The notes beneath the pieces were generated by a model that was not told where the DNA came from, did not search any database, and worked only from the letters and a program-made list of their open reading frames with translations. 64,000 bases of DNA from Manduca sexta (lineage: Eukaryota; Arthropoda; Insecta; Lepidoptera; Sphingidae), in assembly GCF_014839805.1 (NCBI RefSeq), contig NC_051119.1:8115245-8179244 (forward strand), given 5' to 3'. A program made the translations under genes and the position numbers. Below, one piece after another: positions 9,977-20,764 of this stretch (positions within the stretch are counted from its first letter, which is position 1; every line of letters starts with the position of its first letter).

Positions 9977-10600
9977 CGAGAAATATTAAACATACAACTC
10001 AACTTTATATTTAACTACACATGTTGCATTATCAGGGAACGCTCGCTTGCGACACTTGATTATGATCTAGATTCTAGAACTAGACAGAAAGCGGGCACGA
10101 TCATTAAAAAGCAATCATCTCCGTTCCATTATTACATACACTGTTCCATTCGAATTAAATACGGGAAAGTCGCTTATGATTCGATCAAATTGTCTATACG
10201 CAGTTTAATACATTACAAATCGAAACCCGAGATGACATCACCGTAACCAATAGCTTTAAATTGTCCACTAATGTCCTCCACATTGTTTCTTTTATGGCCG
10301 ATAATAAAGAAAGGACACAAATGAGCCGAAATACCACGAAACAAAACAAGAGGAATCTAGCGAAATGAATTCATAGAAGCACGTTTAGAATTCGGGGCTA
10401 ATAGCCAACAAAGAAGTCACTGTTACCAGGTGGTCGTCGACCGGATTCCAACTTGAACGATATCGATACTAATCGATATGAATTATAATCGATTTGTCGG
10501 TCTGTTATTTTAGAATTATTGAATACCAATTATGTTGCGTGTATTTGTAAATTGTTCATTTTAGATTTGTTTTGAGTAGTAATCTTGGTGTTTATTTTGT
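9977..10600. other. No feature recognised
   Basis: Moderately AT-rich, apparently single-copy in the window, with no supported exon or repeat. Confidence 0.45.
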
Positions 10601-10604
10601 GATA

Positions 10605-11053
10605 GCGGCTTCGCCTGCTCGAAAAGTATTTCCCTCATTCATTTACAATAGTCCTTAAAACACTATAGCGCTCCATAGCCTCAGTTGTACAATGTCAGCG
10701 TCATCTAGTTAAAAAAAACTTGAATAAAAACTCTATACTTTCCCAAGGGAGCAAATTACCAAATTAATAAATAGGAATTAATTTTTAATGTTTAAATATT
10801 GGATCAATAAGTAGTGGGTTCTTTAATATTTACTTTAGTTAATAGTGGCATTTTGTAGTAGGTTTAAGATATTATACACATGATAAATAGATAAATAAAT
10901 ACCGTGATAAAAAGTCTATAAGTTAAACCAAAACACGGACTATACGTGTGTCAAATTTCATTGCAATCCGTTCATCTGTTTCTGCGTTTAATTATAACAA
11001 ACATTGGAACGTCGAAAAAATTTCACAAACTTTCGCATTTATAATTTGTTAGA
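10605..11053 (-). mobile_element. Helitron-like element, degraded 3' terminus
   Basis: On the minus strand it starts near ctaacaaattataaatgcga (5' end type as at 2387) and ends with gagcaggcgaagccgct, the 3' hairpin block. The terminal CTAGT is lost. The interior is AT-rich, without ORFs. Confidence 0.55.
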
Positions 11054-11054
11054 T

Positions 11055-11185
11055 TTTAAAATTACACGTTTGGAAGTCTTTGCGGATTTCGTTTCGTGGT
11101 CAAGTCCTCCCCGTGACCGCGAATGTTAGACATTAAGATAGTTTAATTTTAACCTTCGCGTAAACATAAGAAATCATTATTTGTT
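11055..11185 (+). repeat. Family H repeat fragment
   Basis: cctccccgtgaccgcgaatg, ttagacattaagatag and cgcgtaaacataagaaatca match the H copies at 18470 and 28790. Confidence 0.5.
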
Positions 11186-11575
11186 AGATTATCTTACGCT
11201 GTTCCGAATGCGAATGTTCAGCAGTTGATTTCACGTCGCTAATAATGATACTCATACACTCTCAGCTAGGCTCGCGTGGTATTTAATATCTAAACCTTTA
11301 CTAAAAGAGGCTCGTGCCCAAAAGTAAGCAGTATATAAGCCATAGTTGGTATTATTAAATGGTAATCCACTCGCCTTGTCAGATATGATACTTACTACGC
11401 TAATCTATGCGTTATGATGTGATAATGCTATTTACAAGCATTTATGTCGGTTGAGCTCTCAAGCGGAACATTTTAACGTCAACTTATTATATAATCATAA
11501 ATTATCTATCAATTTATAACCTGGTCTCTATTTAGTATTAGTATAATACTTAGGGATTTATATGCAACGTAAAAA

Positions 11576-11890
11576 GCGGCGATAGCCTAGTTGGGTGTGG
11601 AATGGACTGCTGAGGCGAATATCCGTAGCTGCAAAACCAAAGGGCACACACCCCTGACTTTTTTAAAGTTATGTGTGTATTCTTTGTGAATTATCGCTTG
11701 CTTTAACGGTGAAAGAAAACATCGTGAGAAAACCTGTATGCCTTAGAAGTTCTCTATAGGAATTTTGAGGGTGTGTGAAGTCTACCAATCCGCACTAGGC
11801 TAGCGTGGACTAAGGCCTAATCCCTCTCAATAGTAGAAGAGGTCCGTGGCCAATAGTGGGACAGTATATAACACAGGGCTGATGTTATTA
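11576..11890 (+). mobile_element. SINE family A, full length
   Basis: Starts gcggcgatagcctagttggg (A-box-like), has B-box-like agctgcaaaaccaaag, and ends ggacagtatataacacaggg ctgatgtta. It keeps most of the family consensus, including gagggtgtgtgaagtctacc. Confidence 0.8.
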
Positions 11891-12169
11891 TTTCTATTAA
11901 ATCTTGTTTATATCTACGATGAAGTGATGAAGTTTGATTAATGAAATGACGTTGTTAATGTGGCAAAATCATAACTTTTCCCCACGTTAGAAGAAGAAGG
12001 TTCGAATGAGAATGAAGGACTATCATTACACGTAGTTCGACTAATGACTGTTACTGTGGCCACATCACAACTTTTCACCATGTCAGAACAAGTTTCGAAT
12101 AGGAATAAAGGCCTATGAATGAAATTAAAACTCGATCAGTGAATCACGAAATAACAGTAATCAGCGCGG

Positions 12170-12300
12170 CAGACGTTCCGCTAAAGCGACAAAGCGGTTA
12201 ATATCCGCCCGGCACAAAGCAAGCACTGACCGTGGCGGCGCATTGTGCGAGCATCCGGCCAGTCTCATTAATGGCACACTCTGTACTACCCTCTATTGCA
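12170..12300. other. GC-rich non-repeat block
   Basis: cgcggcagacgttccgctaa, gtggcggcgcattgtgcg and catccggccagtctcattaa form a distinct GC-rich patch with no second copy in the window and no open splice-bounded frame. A conserved non-coding element is possible. Confidence 0.25.
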
Positions 12301-12479
12301 ATGTGAACACCTCTGAGTTATTGAACTTAAACCAATGTTAGATATCTGCCTACCCGATTGTGAAATCAGTATTGAAATCGCTAACGTGTTTTTGGTAAGT
12401 GTTTAACGTGTTTATTATCGAATATTGATTTTAAGATTAACTACTGATCTTGTATGGAGTGAGACGGTAATGTAATGTG

Positions 12480-12647
12480 ACCGGAGACAGATCAAGCGCA
12501 GCCCGCAGGACCAACGACTTTACAAGCTGTCCGAGGCACAGATTTATCACAATTATTTTTGGCCTGGGATTCGAATCCAGCACCGCAACGCCGTAGTCGT
12601 TCCCGTACCGTGTAGGCATTATAACTACGCCATCGAGGCTGCATTAC
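12480..12647 (-). mobile_element. tRNA-headed SINE, family C relative
   Basis: Minus strand: head cctcgatggcgtagttataa (A box), B box ggattcgaatcccag, then a body different from family C that ends gcttgatctgtctccgg. The two overlapping open frames here are simply the SINE. Confidence 0.6.
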
Positions 12648-12649
12648 AG

Positions 12650-13070
12650 TGGCTCGTTCCGCCAAATCGCGCAACGAGATCAGTTTATACATCCAGGAAT
12701 ACAGCCGAAATAATTCTAGCAACCGAAATATTTAAGCTACATTGTACTTAGGCTCAGTATTATTACTATAATGCTACGATAAAAATACAATTGAACGAAT
12801 TCTTGCCACAGGGCCAATTTCAAATTTGGAACATATCTAAACGCCCTACAAGATACATTATTCAGACATGAGACTGTAAGAACAAAAACCGTCTCCATGT
12901 AGACGCATGTCATGTTTGACTGACAGTCTGTTGGACTTGCATTGCAGACATTGAAGGGACAAACGGACAAAAACACGCCATCAATGAACAGCATGACAAG
13001 ACGTGGACAGACATCGATAAATATGTGATTGTATTTATTTAATGTATTTTTACGTCCATAATCGCTGACT
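12650..13070. other. No feature supported; a 119-codon open frame looks fortuitous
   Basis: The minus frame at 13096-12737 is Cys- and Val-rich, but its start codon lies in the head of the next SINE and it lacks splice or promoter signals. Nothing else is recognised. Confidence 0.35.
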
Positions 13071-13072
13071 GC

Positions 13073-13315
13073 CTCGGTGATGTAGTCATACTGCATGTGT
13101 GGTACGGCAGCGCTGACGTCTTGGGTTCGAGTCCCGGGTCGGGTAAAGTATTATTTGTGGTTTTTGTTCAGTATCAGCCCGGAGTCTGAAATTTGTGTCC
13201 GATATGGCGATAGGCTTGCGGAATACACACGGCGAAAATGAATGCACCTGCTGCGCCTTTGCAAAGTAACTCTTTATTTTCTTAACTCCTTCGATGATAA
13301 AAGATGTGAGTGTGT
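13073..13315 (+). mobile_element. SINE family C, near full length
   Basis: Head actgcctcggtgatgtagtc (A box), B box gggttcgagtcccggg, body cagtatcagcccggagtctg and gatatggcgataggc, and a tail aagatgtgagtgtgtgtgta. Roughly 240 bp. A small internal deletion and an insertion (near 13265) set it apart from the consensus. Confidence 0.75.
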
Positions 13316-13859
13316 GTGTAAAATGATGCTTGTCATTTGTGTGCTAATTTCTGTACTTAATCATATTTATTGATAATTTCTATTATACACTAAGCTTAAC
13401 GATAACGAAGATTCTAAGCAAGGTTAGAAACTCTCAATGTTTACCTTCAAAACAATAATCAATAGTCTTGTTAATAAAAGTATCAGTTTACGAGGCAGTA
13501 AAGCGAGGCAAGGGCGAGTGACTCGCTAATGCAACTAAACCATTAAAATCGCATAAAGACGTATCCGCTGATGGGTAATGTCGAATTATGATACTGTTAC
13601 TGATTGACGCTAAGTAAGGCCATGACTTTGCAAAAGGTTTTACTTTACTTGAAAGGATTAATTTTGTTTCGTTTCAAAGTGATATGATTGGTTAGGTGAT
13701 AAATGGATTTGAATTATGTAGAAAGAATTTGCTAAATTAATCTATACGTCGTAGAAATGAATCAAGCGAGTTGGCAAATACGGAATTATGAATTAAAAAT
13801 AATCCTGGTGAGATGGGTTGGGTTGTATTTATCAATATACGATTGGTAAACAAGTTACC
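13316..13859. other. No feature recognised
   Basis: Single-copy-looking AT-rich DNA. Confidence 0.4.
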
Positions 13860-14056
13860 TTTGTGAATTATCTCGGTGAAGGAAAACGTCGAGAGGAAAT
13901 CTATACCTGAGAAGTTCTCAATAGGAATATTGAGGGTGTGTGAAGTCTACGAATCGGCACTAGGCCACCGTGATGGACTAAGTTATAATCCCTCTCAGTA
14001 GTAGAGGAGGCTCGTGCAGCAGTGGGACAGTATGTAATACAGGGCTGGTATTATTA
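13860..14056 (+). mobile_element. SINE family A, 5'-truncated
   Basis: Begins inside the body at tgtgaattatctcggtgaag and ends acagtatgtaatacagggc. The tRNA-like head is missing, as expected from incomplete reverse transcription. Confidence 0.75.
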
Positions 14057-14224
14057 ATTTATATAGTGGTTACTATAGAATGCTTAGATTATAATGATTT
14101 ATAATTAAATCTGTCGCCTCCGTCTTAACATCTATATATATTGTAATAAAACTGTATGTATATTACAGATATTGAAGTACATATTGCAATAAAACTGTCT
14201 GTATATTATATTATTTACATAGAG

Positions 14225-14480
14225 AAAAAAATATTACGGGTGTCTTTATTGGAGCAACAGAACACAAATTAGTTTTTATCCTTTTTGTCTGTGTCTATAT
14301 GTTTGTACACGCCTCACGCAAAAACTACTGCATGGACTAAACGCAGTTTTCACCGATGTATTGCTAGAGGTCTAACTCAAAATATAGGCTCCGTTTTATC
14401 CCAAGAAAATATAAACCTGGACTTTAATTTTGGTAAAAACTTCATCACGCGGACGGATCCGCGAGCAAAAACTACTTTCC
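14225..14480 (+). mobile_element. Helitron-like repeat (subfamily shared with 43240)
   Basis: gtctatatgtttgtacacgc, ctcacgcaaaaactactgca, gatgtattgctagaggtc and the 3' block cacgcggacggatccgcgag caaaaac match 43240-43481. The 3' end resembles the Helitron GC hairpin, but CTAGT is replaced by ctact. The 71-codon frame here is not a gene. Confidence 0.5.
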
Positions 14481-14999
14481 TAAATATATTTCGTGAATAA
14501 AAAACTTATCAAGCTCGAAACAGCTGCGTAGCGTTACCTTCAATTTACTGTTTATCATTATTTAAAAGCATTAATAACTTAATAACGCCGGCCTTCCCGC
14601 TCGGTGCACGATAAATAAAATAAATTGTATACTTTTCTTTAATCTCCGATGCGCTATCGGTAAGAGTTATAAGTAATGTCTTTATGAAGCGTCAGTACTT
14701 GGCTGGGACGTGGGCATTTACAAGAGGAAAGGGAGGTGGGATCGGAACGTTAAAAATAATTTTACAACTACCGCCATCTGATAATTAGCTAACATAATAA
14801 TTTAGAAAGGTTTCGCTCCTTTTATGTTAGGTTTGACATAGCTGCTGAAATGTGGTTTTATATCTCAGCCGACTTATGGTAGGGGAAATAGGGCTGTCTA
14901 TGACTGTGCTATAAGAAGAATATAGGTTAAAAAATACTTGTTAGATAGCCTTATTTATAACAATAATAATAAAAAATAATTTCTTATGTTTACGCGAAT

Positions 15000-15125
15000 G
15001 TTAGACATTGAAAATAAAACTATTTTACGGATTTTATCGCGGTTTTAATATTTTAGTTTTCTCCCGACGTTTCGAAGACTTTGCAGCCTTCATGGTCACG
15101 GGGCACTGATGTGTTGTTCATCCGT
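15000..15125 (+). repeat. Family H repeat
   Basis: acgcgaatgttagacattga, ttatcgcggttttaat, ctcccgacgtttcgaagact and cagccttcatggtcacgggg are in the opposite orientation to the copy at 6935. Confidence 0.6.
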
Positions 15126-15454
15126 AAAGTCAATAAATGTTAATATTTTTGCATCAACAAAATATAACAAGTAGGAACAAAAGTGTACATAAGTAGTTCA
15201 TTATATTAGCAATGCTAATTTTTTTACACTGACCTAAAAGTTTTCATAAATATTTTTTCTAAAGTGAGGACAGCTTTCAGGGTACAAGATAATGATGTAT
15301 CACATGATGTAATATTACAAACTCTTGGATATCTTCGGATATGGTTTACTAGTGTAGGTAGAAACAGCCCACACTCCTTTACATCACGACTTAACTGCTA
15401 AAATAGAATCATCACTTAGTAACGTTTTTAGGCACTTATCCAATTTTGTTTATT

Positions 15455-15832
15455 GTTTTGAATGACAAGACGAGCTTACCGTTCACCTGATGGTGAGCGA
15501 TACAACCGCCCAACAGTAGAAACACCATCTAACACCTTGAATTACGTATCGTTTAGTATTCCACTGCGCTCGTCATCCTGAGACATGAAATGTTAAGTCT
15601 CATTATGTCCAGTAGTTACACGCTACAATGTCCTTCAAACTGGAACACAACAGTGACTACACACACTGCTGCTTGGCGGCAGAAATAGACATTGAGGTTA
15701 TACCTACCCAGGCGGCCTCTCACATATAAGAAACCTTGAATTACAAAGTATCGTTTGGTATTCCACTGCGCTCGCCATCCTGAGACATGAGATGTTAAGT
15801 CTCTATGTCTAGTAATTACATTGGCTACCACG
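15455..15832 (+). repeat. Family B repeat with duplicated middle
   Basis: Near-complete B (gacaagacgagcttaccg; acaccatctaacaccttgaa; gctgcttggcggcagaaata; aggcggcctctcacat). From 15733 the block ccttgaattacaaagtatcg...gagatgttaagtctc repeats the segment at 15534-15600. This is an internal tandem duplication or a second truncated insertion. Confidence 0.65.
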
Positions 15833-16304
15833 TATTTTCAATTGTAAAATTTACTTGGTATTCCAGCTTAGGTATAGAAGCACTTGGTTCGTAATACCGA
15901 ATTTATACTCAGGGCGTTTTATTGAGTGTGCGTGAAGGTATGACCATAACATCCGGATGCATATCACTCGATATCGATAATAAGAAATTATAATTATTGT
16001 TCTCAGCGAAAAAAGCAATAAAGTTAATGAGAAAATTGAGCAGGTCCGTTGCAATCTCATGTCTAATTAACTTATGCTTCGCTTTCTGTCTTTGGTGGAA
16101 GTCAAATCAGTTATAAACAGCTTCGTAGTAACAAATGTAAAATAAAGCTGTTTGTATATTATTAGTCATCGGAGTCATCATAGCATTCCAGGGTATCATT
16201 TTCTGGTCTACTGAACACCCCACAGTGGCAATAATCATATGAATGGCGAATACTACTTAATGATTCATTTTTCATTTATGACATATACGTGTTGTGTATG
16301 CCTA

Positions 16305-16440
16305 TATCTATATACATAAACATGAATCTCTATTCCCCTTGGTCATCCCATCACGCGTGAACGGATGGTACAATTTCGATAATTATTTTTGTTGTTGTGT
16401 TACTTATTGTCAATTTTGATGTTTTCTATAAAAGTTAAAT
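16305..16440 (+). mobile_element. Lep1-like Helitron 5' fragment
   Basis: tatctatatacataaacatg, ccccttggtcatcccatcac and gcgtgaacggatggtacaat match 5727 and 54821. The 3' half with CTAGT is absent. Confidence 0.55.
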
Positions 16441-17486
16441 TGTAGGAACAAATCTTCGCTACGGCCCCTGTAACTAAATGTAGACATCGATTTATTCTCA
16501 AAACTCTATTACTAGTTACCTCGACTGATAAACCGTGAAATGATGCTCCTGCGCATGAGAAACTGTGTAAGTATTGTGTAATCGAGTCGTGACTTCCCAA
16601 GGCTGTCACAAACAATCAACAAACGCGATTGACAGCTGCAATCTGCCCTTAAACCATTGCCGGTTACCCACCAAGAACCATACTAAGCAACAGGAAAACA
16701 TAACGTTAACGTGCGCGTCCCACGTTAGGCGTGTACGGTATCGTGGGCGAATGGGCGGAGTTGTTAATACGAAATCTTAAATGATTGACTGTCATAAACG
16801 TGTTGCATTTGGATTGATATTGTGCTTTATCGTAAGATCTTTAGGTTGTTATTTGCTTGTGATATAAGTGTGAGGTTGATGGGGTTTGTAAAAGGATTGG
16901 CAGTAATGATCGGTTGGACCACGTAGTCAGCGTCAGTAATCAACTAAACGTGGTCTCACGTATGTTACCTCACGCTGAATAATGTTCGTGTTCTAAATAA
17001 AATATGTTAACGTATTTGCTACCACTTTAATGACGGGGGAAAAATGCTCGTTATCCTTAAGGTGGTGATGGAATTCGACTCAAAGTAAAATTGTAAGAAT
17101 CTTAATACGTCTCATATATTTATGTAGTTTTCTTTAAGTTTTCTCCTATTCTATTTACAAAGAAGATCAAGGGGTTCTAGTTCGTCTACGGGGGCATAAC
17201 AATCCTTTTACAAGCACGGGCGGTCTAATTGAAGGACAGTTTTGATGGCGGTATAGGTAATTAGAGGATGTTTTGACTCTCTTACCAATACGGTTATCGA
17301 AGCTGACCTTCGAATAGAACGCCTGTAATTGCAAAAAGACGGATTCGCCTCTATAGATGGAATAGGGGCCCCTGACCTTTACAAGATTAATTCAACAAAA
17401 CAAATATTAGTTTTTAAATATCATTGTACTTTAATTTAATCAAGCAAAGGTAGGCAAAATCAGACATTGCTTTAATTATATTCATT
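16441..17486. other. No gene recognised
   Basis: Includes a modestly GC-rich patch (16690-16760: gtgcgcgtcccacgttagg; tatcgtgggcgaatgggc) without supported function; otherwise AT-rich. Confidence 0.35.
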
Positions 17487-17746
17487 ACTAGCTATTGCTC
17501 GCGGCTTCGCCTGCATGAAGGAGTTTTCCGAGACCATTTTTTTTTCAGATTTACTTGATGTGTATCGTTATATTATCACCAAAATACAAAAAATCATTAT
17601 AAATTGTAGCTTATGTGTTATTCTGATGTAAAGCCAATATTTCTGTAAAGTTTCATTAAAATTAATTCAATAGTTTTTTCGTGAAACAGAAACAAACATA
17701 CATACATTCATCCGCACAAACTTTCGCATTTATAATATTAGTAGGA
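17487..17746 (-). mobile_element. Non-autonomous Helitron, complete
   Basis: Minus strand: TCCTACTAATATTATAAATG at the 5' end, gcaggcgaagccgcgagc plus aatagCTAGT at the 3' end. It is preceded by A; the base after CTAGT is A rather than T, so one flank has drifted. Same family as 2387-2641. Confidence 0.7.
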
Positions 17747-18385
17747 TATTTTATAAACAATAATTCCTGCGTAACTGAATTTCTGATAGCATTCCAAATG
17801 GGCACCGAATGACGTATGTTATTCGAGTCGATCAAAGAATTTACTTGTAATAATACTTGATTGGCAGTGGGCGCTCATATATTTTTTGAGTGTACTTTTT
17901 GTTTGTTTGTCTTATTGAAAATTGGCTCCGACGGTCGAGGGCTTGCGTATTTATTGAGCCTAATTGCAGGGTACCGTCTTATTATATTCCTATACTCTTT
18001 TGTACCTAGTGTAGTGACGCGCGATGTATCGATGAAATTGAAATTATCGATAAGAATAGATAAAAAACGTATATGCCAATATTTACATATTGTTTAACAA
18101 TTTGATGTATGTGTATATAAATGACATTCGATAATTTAAAGAAATATTTTGACCCATTACTTTTATATTTATTATAATTATTACTAATTTATTGTAGAGA
18201 CGATGATTGGCGATAGGCGATTGCACGATGAAAAAGGGGTGAACTAGTTGCGATTCTGCTTACCCCTAAAGAAAATGGCGTGTTTATATTTAAAAATATG
18301 ATAATCATCATATGAAAAAAATATTAATAAGTATTTTGGTGGTTTGCTATTTCACAGTAGATTGAGTGACCATTACATAAGCGCA
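17747..18385. other. No feature recognised
   Basis: AT-rich DNA; a 78-codon frame here has no supporting signal. Confidence 0.4.
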
Positions 18386-18640
18386 TAATTTTTTGTATGG
18401 TCATTCTCAATATCTACTCTATATAATCTTAGAACTTTTAATAACACAAACCTCAGGAGAAAAATAAAAACAAAAAACCGCGATAGAATCCGGAAAATTT
18501 GTTTAATTTCAATGTCTAACATTCGCGTAAACATAAGAAATCATTATACAAACCTCGGGTAATTTTTTTGTATTATCATTCCCAATGTCGGCTCTATATA
18601 ATCTTAGAACACCAAATAACACAAACCCCGGTACATCTCT
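18386..18640. repeat. Duplicated segment flanking a family H fragment
   Basis: The block around 18415-18455 (ctctatataatcttagaac, aacacaaacctcagg) recurs at 18548-18635 (ctctatataatcttagaac, aacacaaaccccgg). Between them lies an H fragment at 18470-18545 (aaccgcgatagaatccgg; catt cgcgtaaacataagaa). Confidence 0.6.
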
Positions 18641-19545
18641 AAAGCCCACCGGTCCCACGACGATATCGTGTATTTAGCATAATTGTTAATCTTGTTAGTG
18701 ATTTTTGGTGGGTTGGCACGGTAATTTCGAACTAATTCGCTATGGAAATTTGCGGGGACTTAATATGGGGTAAATATTGGTTGGCGCTAATTTGACTACC
18801 TGAATGTTTGACAAAAAATACAAATGGAATTTGCATGGATGGAATTTGTTGCGCCGGCGCGGCGTGGGATTAAGTGGAATGATTCTGGATTTTCTAGTGA
18901 TTGTGGTATGATATTATTTTAGTTAAATCCATGAATCCAGACGTTGAAAGTTTTAATGTTTATATATTAATAAATATTTGTTTTACTTCTGCGTGATGCT
19001 CACTTCAAAACCGCATACCTCTAACATTTTGTAATCTCCAAAACTTGTAGTCCGATTTTGATAAGGTATTGCCGTGTGGAGAACTACTGAATCAGTTATC
19101 TAGGTAAAGAAATTTTAAAAGCGTGAAATTATTAAGAAAAACTTTGATTTACAATAATATTTGAATAAGGTTACTTGACAGTGGCAAAATAACACATGAA
19201 ACGGTGGAGCCATTTTAAAAGACGAAGAAGAAGATTAAAGTTTGTGAAGTTGTCAGTTTGGTTACCATCAGATTGAAGATTTCTCTTAACCTTTAGCCGC
19301 TAATCATTTATATTAGACTAAATAGCATGTTAACATTATATATAAGTTATATAAGTGATTTTAATAGTTGTTTAGAAATAATAATTATTCTTATTCTTTG
19401 TTTTGACGTATCATAAGTGCAACTTTGTTCGCCTACGTGATAAATAAAGTATTTTATTTTTATTTATTTTATTTTATAAATAAAATTTGTTACCATAAAC
19501 GGCTCATGATGTTTAAATTAACATAAAGCATTTTTGAATTGAGAA
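18641..19545. other. No gene; possible LINE 3' tail near 19,430-19,490
   Basis: gtgataaataaagtatttta followed by T/A-rich runs looks like a retroelement 3' end on the plus strand, but no coding trace is attached. A GC-rich spot gttgcgccggcgcggcgtg lies at about 18,850. Confidence 0.3.
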
Positions 19546-19547
19546 CA

Positions 19548-19795
19548 CACGCACACACACACACACACACTCACGCCTTTATTTCGATAATGGTAGGCAG
19601 AAGCAACTGGTGTTCCCACTGTTCTGTCCTATGATATGAAAGGGCGAGCCTATCGCCATATCAGGCACTAATTCCAGATTCCTGGCAGATACTGAGTAGA
19701 AAATCCACTATCACTGCCCAACCCGGGTGTCGAGCCCGAGACCTCAGCAGTCCTACCGTAATGCAACTTCGCCACCAAGACAGTGAATTAAAAAG
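19548..19795 (-). mobile_element. SINE family C, near full length
   Basis: Minus strand with the (ac)n tail at 19551-19570, body cgagcctatcgccatatcag, and head B box as cgagcccgagacctc and A box as caacttcgccaccaag. The tail abuts the CA microsatellite from which it extends. Confidence 0.7.
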
Positions 19796-19867
19796 TCCGC
19801 TTCGTACCCACGAGGGCTGCAGTATTCGAGAGAAAATTGTAATACGAGTATAAAAACGGCATCGATA

Positions 19868-20425
19868 TATATGTACTACGTATTAGATTTGGCATTCCGA
19901 ACATTCACTGTGTTCAACTGAATTGAACTGCAATCCATTCAAACGGACTTTAGTGTATTACTGTGTACGGAGTGGCGCTCATGATATAAGAACTCGAGTC
20001 TAAGTGTAAACCTGGATTTGAATAAGAAATATAAGTGAAAAGTAAAAATAGTTGTTCAAGTGAATAAATATGTTATAACAGTGAAGTTTTGGTTGCTATT
20101 ACATACATACACAACATCACGCATTTATCCCCGAAGGGGTATGCAGAGGCGCAACTAGGGCACCCACTTTTCGCCAAGTATGTTCCGTCCCATGATGTGA
20201 TAGGGGGCGAGCCTATCGCCATATCGGGCATAAATTCCAGACTCCGGGCTGATACTGAGTAGAAAAACCCAAATATCACTTTGCCCGACCCGGGATTCGA
20301 ACCCAGGACCTCAGAGCGCTATTGTACCGGACATGCAATACAACTACGCCACCGAGGCAGTCAGTCAGTTGCTATTACATTTTGAACAAATAGTATATAT
20401 GGACGTTCCTGTCTATATTCTATGT
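19868..20425 (+). repeat. Family I repeat, split by a SINE
   Basis: catcgatatatatgtactac, ttccgaacattcactgtgtt, aattgaactgcaatccattc, agtggcgctcatgatataag and tttgaacaaatag match 24588-24900. This copy is interrupted by the SINE at 20105-20367. The class is unknown; an LTR or a duplicated promoter region are possible because it contains TATATA and CAGT/CACTG motifs. Confidence 0.6.
20105..20367 (-). mobile_element. SINE family C, full length, 13-bp TSD
   Basis: 263 bp on the minus strand. The target sequence gttgctattacat is duplicated at 20092-20104 and 20368-20380. Head: actgcctcggtggcgtag (A box), cctgggttcgaatcccggg (B box). Body: agtatcagcccggagtctgg and gcgagcc... on the reverse strand. 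The tail ends ...gcgtgatgttgtgtatgt. It interrupts a family I repeat, so it is the younger element. Confidence 0.85.
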
Positions 20426-20497
20426 GAAAAAATCGCGATAAAATCCGCAAAAAAGTTTTATTTTAATGTCTAACATTCGCTTAAATAAATCATTAAC
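20425..20497 (-). repeat. Family H repeat fragment
   Basis: aatcgcgataaaatccgcaa and aatgtctaacattcgcttaa; it ends 14 bp from the splice donor of the signal-peptide exon. Confidence 0.55.
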
Positions 20498-20504
20498 AAA
20501 AAAA

Positions 20505-20510
20505 ACTCAC
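20505..20510 (-). promoter_or_regulatory. 5' splice site GTGAGT
   Basis: A consensus donor follows the signal-peptide frame directly (exon ...GTACGTCAG then GTGAGTTTTTT in the intron). It fixes the coding end of the exon and the strand of the gene. Confidence 0.5.
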
Positions 20511-20623
20511 CTGACGTACAGTACCGTCAGCAGCAGCAGCGCGAGCCGCGTGCTGGTTGGGTAGTGGTGGTGGGGCGCGCTTGCTCGACCAGGGTGCCGC
20601 GCGCCTCGTGCGCATACCGACAT
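20511..20623 (-). CDS. First coding exon: start codon and signal peptide of a secreted or membrane protein
   Basis: Minus strand. The ATG is at 20623-20621, and an in-frame TGA lies two codons upstream, so the frame cannot start earlier inside this exon. It encodes 37 codons plus 2 nt. The N-terminus MSVCARGARHPGRA is basic, followed by HHHYPTSTR and a hydrophobic core LALLLLTVLYV (residues 27-37), the layout of a secretory signal peptide or signal anchor. Four consecutive CTG codons and high GC contrast with the AT-rich surroundings. The frame ends at a consensus donor (CAG|GTGAGT, GT at 20510-20509), giving a phase-2 intron. The rest of the protein must lie at lower coordinates, probably beyond position 1. 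I cannot name the gene. A family H repeat remnant (20425-20497) sits 12 bp inside the intron. Confidence 0.55.
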
Positions 20624-20759
20624 CGTTCACATCCTCTCACGGGTGAACCATCGCTACCACACGCATGCGCATCATCACTGTCAACACTACACTGTTCAGA
20701 TCAGACCATTGTTACACATTTTCACTGCACTGATCACTTGGTTGTGGTTATGCGGCATC
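20624..20759 (-). other. 5' untranslated part of the signal-peptide exon, with acceptor and uORFs
   Basis: Upstream part of the same minus-strand exon. A plausible 3' splice site (TTTGTTTACAG, AG at 20761-20760) would start the exon at 20759, implying an untranslated exon further upstream at higher coordinates. The leader holds two short upstream ORFs, one of 20 codons from 20758 and one of 12 codons beginning with tandem ATGs. Both stop before the main ATG, which suggests translational dampening. Alternatively transcription starts inside this block, since an Inr-like ATCAGTG is present. The sequence shows the motifs; the splicing is inferred. Confidence 0.4.
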
Positions 20760-20764
20760 CTGTA

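Noticed and set aside
9511..10002. 163-codon minus frame, the longest in the window
   Set aside because: It runs through retroposon D and the hAT MITE at 9714-9968; its length comes from the GC-rich repeat.
12560..12640. Possible tRNA genes at the SINE heads (A and B boxes also at 13073, 20340, 56365)
   Set aside because: Only the promoter boxes remain; no cloverleaf with acceptor stem, and each is joined to a SINE body.
12737..13096. 119-codon minus frame with cysteines and N-glycosylation-like sites
   Set aside because: The start lies in a SINE head; no splice, promoter or family evidence. In AT-rich DNA of this size such a frame can arise by chance.
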